DNA of 64,000 nucleotides from Eriocheir sinensis (taxonomy: Eukaryota; Arthropoda; Malacostraca; Decapoda; Varunidae): contig NC_066513.1 of the NCBI RefSeq assembly GCF_024679095.1, positions 7,424,023 through 7,488,022 on the forward strand, read 5' to 3'. Below the pieces are notes generated by a model. That model was not told the origin of the DNA, searched no databases, and was given only the letters and a program-made list of their open reading frames with translations. The translations under genes were made by a program, and so were the position numbers. Below, piece after piece: positions 11,759-64,000 of this stretch. The stretch's first letter is position 1. Each line of letters starts with the position of its first letter.

Positions 11759-12285
11759 TACAGGCAACTCTTGATTTACGCGTTTTTAAAATAACGTGGG
11801 GTCCAAAATCTAAATAAATGTTTAATTTGAAGGTTTTTTCACTTATACGCGATATTTTGTGGAGTGGCCACCAGATGTCTCACGCAACTGGACTCACATG
11901 GCGCCGCGGCCACACAGCTGAGCTCAGTTCTTTACGCGCGCTACTTAGACAACAATGCAGTACCCACGCTACTCAACAATAGGGGTGGGCAGGTACTGGT
12001 ACCAGTACCGGTACATACGGTACCAGCAATACGGTACGGTACCGGTACCAGACTGCTCAGTACCGGTACCAATACTAGCCAGTCGCCTATGGTGTCCCTC
12101 ATTTCTTCCTCACACGAGTGAGGCTGAGACTGAGTGCCTGAGTGGATATCTCGGTGATATCTCCACTGCATGAAGTGAATATTTATTTTTCGATAGAAAC
12201 ATACCTCTAGTTTGATTTACATTGTTTTTGATTTATGCGACCTCTTCAAGGACACAATACTCGCATAAATAGAGAGTTACCTGTA
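11759..12285. mobile_element. Pogo-like MITE, copy 1 (partner 59905-60474)
   Basis: The ends are inverted CAGG(C)AACTCT(T)GATTTA and CAGGTAACTCTCTATTTATG, with TA outside. It is closely similar along its length to 59905-60474. The middle (11990-12080) is a run of GGTACC/GGTACCAG/CCGGTACC palindromic words. No transposase is present. Confidence 0.85.
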
Positions 12286-12409
12286 TTATTATTATTATGA
12301 TTAGTAGTAGTAGTAATTGTTGAGATCTGTAGTAGCATTGCTAGTAATAGTAGTAGTAATTATAAGCTCCAGCAGTGGTCACAGTTAGTAGTGATTGTAT
12401 TAATAGTAG
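12286..12409. repeat. Trinucleotide-rich spacer
   Basis: (ATT)n and (TAG)n-type simple repeats. Confidence 0.6.
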
Positions 12410-14602
12410 TGGTAACCTAGTTTTTGGAACTTTTAAAGAAATAATGGTAACTACAACAAAAAAAGTGTTAGGGATGAAAGTGGTGAGAGATGGAAAAAGA
12501 AAAGGAAATTCATGGTGGACAGAAGAGATAAGGAGGATAGTAAAAGAGAAAAGGGAACTTTTTAAGAAAACTCAAGAAAGAAATGTGGCTGAGCAAGTAA
12601 AAAGGGAAAGGAAAAAGAAATATAGAGAATGCAAAATGAAATTAAAACAAGCAATAAAAGAAAGTAAGAAGAGAGTTGATGAAGACTTTGGAAAAAGACT
12701 AAGTGAAAAATATAAAGGGAACAGGAAATCATATTGGAAAGAAGTAAAAAACGAAAGAAATGCAGAAAATATCTCCTCAAGTAAAATAAATGAAGTTATG
12801 GATGAGAATGGAAAGATGTTGAAAGACGGGGAAGCTGTGAAAGAGAGATGGAGAGAATATTTCAAAAACTTAATGAATTTTGAGGATGGACGTCCAGCAG
12901 CTGTAACAGCAGTGTTTTGAGTAGAGGTAGAGGAGGAGTATATAAAGAAAGAAGTATAACATATGAAGAAGTAAATCAGGCAATAAAAAGATTAAAAAAT
13001 GGAAAGGCAGCAGGAATTGATGGAATCACAGCAGAAATGTTGAAGTGTGGAGGAGATGTAGTTGTTAAATGGATGGTCAAGATATGTGAAGTAGCATGGA
13101 AGGCCTGCAGACTGGACAAAACCATCATTGTCCCAGTTTACAAGGGGAAGGGCAGGGGAGGGGAATGTGGCAGCTATAGAGGTATAAGTCTCCTGAGTAT
13201 ACCCGGAAAGGTATATGGAAAAGTCATAATAGAGAGGATGCAAAGACTTACAGAAGAGAAAATCAGTGAAGAACAAGGAGGCTTCAGGAAGGGAAGGGGA
13301 TGTGTGGGTCAGATATTTGCCTTCAGGATGGTAGTAGAAAAAATAATAGCAAAAGGAAAGAAACTATACGCTGCCTTCATGGATTTGGAAAAAGCTTATG
13401 ACAGAGTCGATTGGATTGCATTGTGGGATGTTTTAAAGATTTATGGTGTGGGAGGAAAACTGCTTAGTGCAATAAAGTCTTTCTATGAGGATGCATCTGC
13501 ACGTGCCAAAATTAGTGGAGAAACAAGTGAACATTTTGAGATAAAAGTGGGCTTAAGACAAGGGTGTGTCTTGTCACCATGGTTATTCAGTATTTATATG
13601 GATGGTGTTATTAGAGAAATTAAGGGCAAAGTTGGATAAGTTGGAGTAAGACTGTTCGATGAGGGAAGGAAGTGGGTACTGAATTCAATACTGTTTGCTG
13701 ATGACACGGTGCTCATTGCAGAAAATGAAAGTGACCTACAAAATTTGGTCAGTGTTTTTGATAGTGTCTGTAACAGGAGAAAGCTGAAAGTAAATGTCAA
13801 CAAAAGTAAAGTGATGGTTTGTGAGCAAAGTAGAAGTGAGGTTGTAGATTTTGTATGCCCATATAAAGTGGGAATTGAATGTGAAAAAGAATGCAAAATA
13901 ATTTTGAATGGTGAAGAAATGGAGGAGGTCAGTGAGTTTAAGTACCTTGGATCAGTTATGTGTAAGCATGGTGGTACGGAGGGAGAGATAAGAGAAAGGG
14001 CACTGCAAGGAAGAAGGGTGGTAGGGTCTTTGGGACGAATCATGAATGGCAGAATTGTGAGCATGGAGGTAAAGAGGGATTTGAGAAATACAATAATAGT
14101 ACCAACCCTCACATATGCAAGTGAAACGTGGGCCTGGAATGAAAGTCAGAGGTCTAGAGTGCAGGCAGTGGAAATGAGTTATTTGAGGAGTGCTTGCGGT
14201 GTGAGTAGAATGGATGGAAAAAGTAATGAAAGTGTGTATGAGTGTTTTGGAATGTGTCACAGGGGTGAAGGGAAGAAGTGTGGAGTGGTGGAAGAAGTGA
14301 AGCGACAGACTCTAAAGCGGTTTGGCCACATGAAGTGAATGGAGGAGAGTAAGATGACCAGAGGGGTGTATGTGAGTGAGATAGAGGGAGGGAATGCTAG
14401 AGGACGACCTCCAGTGAAATGGAGGGATAGGGTGCAAGAGTACGTTAGGGAGAGGGGGGAAAGATCTTTGAGAAACTTTGAGCAGGCAAGGAGGGATTGT
14501 CTGGATAGAGAAAGATGGAAGCTCTTCTGCCGTGGCCATCCCCTGGTGGGAGCTCCTAGGAGCAGGCGTCCATGAAATGATGATGATGATAATGGTAACC
14601 TA
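12410..14602 (+). mobile_element. RTE-like LINE, 5'-truncated, with 10-bp target duplication
   Basis: TGGTAACCTA occurs at 12410-12419 and again at 14593-14602, flanking a LINE body (12420-14592) that ends in an ATGATGATGATA-type tail. The body starts inside the linker between endonuclease and reverse transcriptase. It lies in the same orientation as the aminotransferase gene, and its 3' target duplication ends 19 bp before the exon at 14622. Confidence 0.88.
12421..14575 (+). pseudogene. Reverse transcriptase of the RTE-like LINE (broken)
   Basis: Reading frames shift once near 12915, and in-frame stops occur at about 13637 and 14336. Blocks in order are a basic linker (SYWKEVKNERNAENISSSK), RLKNGKAAGIDGITAEMLK, KTIIVPVYKGKGRGGECGSY with RGISLL, EEQGGFRKGRGC, MDLEKAYDRVDW, VGLRQGCVLSPWLFSIYMD, and the catalytic ILFADDTVLI (FADD). 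The C-terminal region has FKYLGSVMCKHGG, TLTYASETWAW, GRPPVKWRDRVQEY and WKLFCRGHPL. The endonuclease is missing. Assignment to RTE rather than another LINE clade is from memory. Confidence 0.88.
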
Positions 14603-14621
14603 TTTATTCCTCCTTTCACAG

Positions 14622-60663
<46,042 letters not shown>

Positions 60664-60812
60664 TGAGCAGGGGAGGGATGTTCAGAACTCCTTCGCTTTA
60701 CCAGGGTTCATTTTACAATATTTTGCTCCCACGATTGTCATGTTTTAGGTTCCTTTGCTCTCTTCATGATCAAACTGTCACACTTTCTTGGTCTTGGTCT
60801 TGGTTTGGGAGG

Positions 60813-61064
60813 TACCGCATTTTCCGGCTTACAAGACGCACTTTTTTCCTAAAAAATACCATGAAAAATACTTGTGCGTCTTCCAAAAGGCTGAATTAAT
60901 AGTTACGGTTAACCTCATAATGTAATGACAACATACACCACGCCTATTGGCTCAAGCCACTGGAGCCTGGATTTGTATACATTACAACATTCGCCTTGAA
61001 GACTTACAAGTATTTTCATGGTATTTTAGGAAAAAGTGCAGCACTTGTGTCGGAAAATACGGTA
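60813..61064. mobile_element. Pogo-like element, copy 2, internally deleted (partner 49343-50205)
   Basis: The left end is CCGCATTTTCCGGCTTACAA. The right end is damaged but closes ...GAAAATACGG, then TA. The interior AAGGCTGAATTAA and TAACCTCATAATGTAATGAC match copy 1. Confidence 0.82.
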
Positions 61065-61203
61065 TTAGTTATTATTATTTATTGACATTTATTGTGTTTG
61101 ATTGGAATGGCATCTGGTCCCCTTCTGTGAGTCCGTAAAATTAAATTTAAATTGGGGACTCTCAGAATATCATCTCACACAGGAGATGCCACCTCCCTCT
61201 TTT
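61065..61203. repeat. Repeat flanking the pogo-like element (shared with 50206-50345)
   Basis: Nearly identical to the stretch after copy 1; see that entry. Confidence 0.8.
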
Positions 61204-61350
61204 TCAAGTATGTTGCCATAATTCCAATCAAGTTCATTTCAGTCTCATCAGATTCAGCTTACCTTGGACTTGATGGTGAGTGAGTGAGTGACGGTGGGAG
61301 AGAGTGGACATGTGTGTTGTCTGGCTCCGTGCTGAGAGTGCCGTGTCAGC

Positions 61351-62485
61351 ATGGCTGCTGCCAGCAGGGCCAGGGGCGCGAGGGATTTGTGTTACGGTTG
61401 TGAGGATTTCACAGGCAGGAAGTGGATTAGCTGCTGTTTGTGTCTGAGATGGTGTCATGTGAAATGTGCTCATCTGTCTGGTATTGAGCAGGAGAATATA
61501 CCTAAAATTAATTGGGTTAGCAACCCATGCCTTCATAAAGCATCTCTGGCTACCAAAATTGTGGAGAAATTGGATGAATTCAAGCAAGAATTATTTAAGA
61601 AAATATCAGAGGTAAAGGAAGTTGAGTCCCAGGCCGTGAATGTGAAGACAAACCTTGGGGAAGTTGCTGAGGTGTTGCAGCGCACTGATTATGCAGTCAG
61701 TGGGTGCAAGTTGGGCTGATGTCACCAAACACAGGAGGAAAGTTAAGAATAATCTACTTGTTGTTAAAGCCTCTGAGCAAGATAAAAAGGCTACTGGGTT
61801 AAAAAGTGAAGTTTCCCAGGCATTAGAAGGCATTCAGATTACTGATTCAAGATTCACTAATGGAGGTAATATTATAATGAACTTTGATGATGAGAACATG
61901 TTGAATGAGGCAGCCCAAAAATTGGAGTCTGTTGAGCAAATTAGTACCAAGAGTGTTGGAAAGATGAAACCAAAGATCATGATATGCAATGTGCATAAAG
62001 AGGAGACCAAGGAAAAAATAACTGAGACCATCTTAGACCGCAATGAGTTCTTACATGCAATTGATGGTGTTGAGGAAAAGATTGAGCTGGTTTTTAGTAA
62101 GCCTGCAGCTGGCGGCACAATGCACTACATATTGAGGTGTGATCCAACTGTAAGAGAGCTGATTCACAAGAATCACGACAAGTTAAAATTAGAATGGGGA
62201 ATATACACGGTGAGAGACAGATACCATGCAATTATATGCTATCATTGTCAGAGATATGGCCATCTTGAGGCCATCTGCACTGCTAAGAGAGATGGGGAAG
62301 CCCCAAAATGTTTCAAATGCACTGGCAATCATAAATCACAGGAGTGCATAATGGCTGAGAAGAAATGCATGAACTGTTTGAGGTACAAGAAGCCTGAAAT
62401 CAACCACTCAGCGAATGACCAGTGTTGTGTAGCTCTCCAGACTGAAATTAAGAGAATTCGAAACATGACCGATCATGGCTATTAA
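61351..62485 (+). pseudogene. LINE ORF1 with PHD-like finger, coiled region and CCHC knuckles
   Basis: The first frame (61351-61719) has CYGCEDFTGRKWISCCLCLR and WCHVKCAHLSG, a Cys/His pattern like the PHD fingers reported in CR1-type ORF1 proteins. A coiled stretch follows (EKLDEFKQELFKKISEVKEV). One frame change near 61700 leads into WADVTKHRRKVKNNLLVVKA, an RRM-like middle (PKIMICNVHKEETKEKITET) and zinc knuckles: CYHCQRYGHLEAIC fits CX2CX4HX4C exactly, CFKCTGNHKSQEC is CX2CX3HX4C, and a third Cys/His cluster follows to QCC. It is presumed to bind element RNA. No ORF2 follows, so it is an orphan. The clade (CR1-like or a relative) is uncertain. Confidence 0.85.
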
Positions 62486-62900
62486 TCAGTGTCTGTACTC
62501 AACGATAAATTGTGTGTGATGGATGTTCAGTGTGTTGGAAATAATTGTTGGATATTTAATTGTGATACTATAATGAAAATATTAGACATGAGAACTGAAC
62601 TAATGGTTATATGTGATATTATTCGTGAAAGCAATTAAGACACTCACTCACTCGCTCACTACGATGTTGAGTGCATCGAAGACTATTATTGAGGCTAATG
62701 TTGTGATTGTTGACGACCCTCGTAGAGCGCTGCATCAGTGGCGGAGCAGGGCCTGAAACCTCATCAACGGTACCAACGATTAATGTTGCAAATCTTACCT
62801 TGAGCCATAGGGGGGAACAGGAGGGGTGGGAATATAGGTGAGAGGGCATTAGCTGTGTGTCTCAAGGTGGGCTACAGGAGGTTCTCGGGTTACGATGGAG
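62486..62900. other. Unassigned sequence after ORF1
   Basis: No endonuclease or reverse transcriptase is found. The (ACTC)n-like words at 62638-62660 and the inverted match to 55110-55140 suggest a 3' LINE or SINE piece. Confidence 0.4.
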
Positions 62901-62901
62901 A

Positions 62902-62990
62902 TACAGTAATCCCTCGCTATATCGCGGTTCACTTATCGCGGTCTCTGTATCACGGATTTTTTAATTGTATCGTGTCACAGATCTCACTTT
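62902..62990 (+). repeat. Partial pogo-like element (CAGTAATCCCTCG end)
   Basis: TACAGTAATCCCTCGCTATA, TCGCGGTTCACTTATCGCGG and ATCACGGATTTTTTAATTGT match the left end of 57941-59747. The right end is absent. Confidence 0.75.
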
Positions 62991-63069
62991 TTTCCTCCTT
63001 TACTCCCTTGTTATCTCAAAATGTGTACCTTGGAAAAAAGAAGAAAACAGGAAGAGAGAACAGGTTGTT

Positions 63070-63659
63070 TTAACCCCTTCACTACGGCCGGGCCAAAACA
63101 CCACCCCGTGCCGTATCCAAGATCGCTGCGCACGCCAAATTTCAAATGTCGCTATTGAATATAACAAGTTTTCAGCCATAAACTCAACACAATCATTTAT
63201 TATATATGAAAACATGCAGAATTAAATGGTGCACATAAAGAAACTCACTACGGCCGAGCCAAAACAGAGCCCTGCACTATATCCGAGATCGCCGCGTGCG
63301 TCAAATTTCAAATGTCGCTATTGAATATAACAAGTTTTCAGCCATAAACTCAACATAATCATCATGTATTATATATGAAAACATGCAGAATTAAATGGTG
63401 CACATAAAGAAATTCACTACGGCCGGGCCAAAACAGCGCCCCGCGCCGTACTGGGATCGCTGTGCACGCCGAATTTCAAATGTCGCTATTGAATGTAATA
63501 AGTTTTCAGCATAATCATCATGTATTATATATGAAAACATGCAGAATTAAATAGCTCGTATATTGGCTAAAGCAAGCCAGGACGCAGTATGCATGTCCTC
63601 GGATATGGTACGGGGCAAGCAAGGACGCAGTATACGCGTCCTCGTGTTGAAGGGGTTAA
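63070..63659. mobile_element. TTAA-target MITE with internal 167-bp tandem repeats
   Basis: TTAA at 63070-63073 and 63656-63659. Ends are inverted CCCCTTCACTACG and CCCCTTCAACACG. Almost three tandem units start at 63081, 63247 and 63416 with ACTACGGCCGGGCC; each carries TTTCAAATGTCGCTATTGAA. Near the right end AGGACGCAGTAT...GTCCTCG occurs twice. Confidence 0.87.
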
Positions 63660-64000
63660 AGCCAAAGATGAAGCCTACGATAGGCTGAGCTCTGAAAACA
63701 CGCTTGTGATTCACTGGGAGTCCAATGACGTCATCGCCGGCGTTCACCCAATCAGCACCCTCACAACCTCAAGGGGGGTGTCACACTTGCCGTTTTCCTC
63801 TAACCGTTGTGGCTACTGGCAACGCCCGTACGCCCATCCGGGAGCGAGTTGTCGGTTGTCCGTAAGCTTGTGTCACACTGGGCCTTTTTCTTCCCACTGC
63901 GTTGGTGTCAGCTTGGGCAACCGGCAACTTTTCCGGGTGTGCGTCACACACATAAGGGGAAATTAGAAGGGTGTGGGGGGGGAGGGGCAGAAGGGAAAAT
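63660..64000. other. Unassigned right edge
   Basis: GTCACAC words recur (63781, 63874, 63944). The last aminotransferase exon was not found. Confidence 0.4.

Overview
This is a repeat-saturated piece of animal nuclear DNA, most likely from a decapod crustacean (a crab is my best guess). The evidence is: GT-AG introns up to 28.5 kb; several families of non-LTR retrotransposons; hAT, pogo/Tigger-like and TTAA-target DNA transposons; tRNA-derived SINEs; very long (GT)n, (CT)n and (TA)n tracts; and a LINE 3' end (ATTTACCTAGTTGTATTTACC type) that I remember as common in decapods. I see no operon, ribosome binding site, CRISPR array, phage or other prokaryotic feature.

One host gene can be supported: alanine aminotransferase, on the + strand. 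Six internal exons are visible (14622-14751, 22503-22582, 23905-24025, 27546-27667, 56162-56347, 60514-60662). They join in frame with GT-AG borders and carry the PLP-binding motifs. The first and last exons lie outside the window. Everything else is intron or 5' flank filled by mobile DNA.

Layout. 1-14.6 kb: jockey-like LINE fragment; a pogo-like element; a hAT element with intact 8-bp target duplication and a second pogo-like element nested in it; a SINE; a 2.2-kb minisatellite of 42-bp units; a possible LTR; two more pogo-like elements; an RTE-like LINE with a 10-bp target duplication ending 19 bp before an exon. 14.6-27.7 kb: four exons, a CR1-like element whose ORF1 carries an esterase-like domain, and small repeats. 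27.7-37.6 kb: two long CR1-like elements head to tail, each bordered by (GT)n tracts and each broken by TTAA-flanked insertions. 38-54 kb: hAT MITE, two long jockey-like copies (one with an open 721-residue frame), a second copy of a TTAA element, a hAT transposon inside another hAT-type element with both target duplications readable, and a pogo-like element. 54-64 kb: two exons, a third member of the long CR1 family split by two DNA elements, second copies of two pogo-like families, an orphan LINE ORF1 with PHD-like and CCHC zinc motifs, and a TTAA element with internal tandem repeats.

The most notable pattern is a set of at least seven insertions bounded by TTAA (one by CTAA) with inverted ends starting CCC or CC. 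Several interrupt LINE reading frames so exactly that removing one TTAA copy restores the protein frame. They look like non-autonomous piggyBac-type elements, but no transposase for them is present here.
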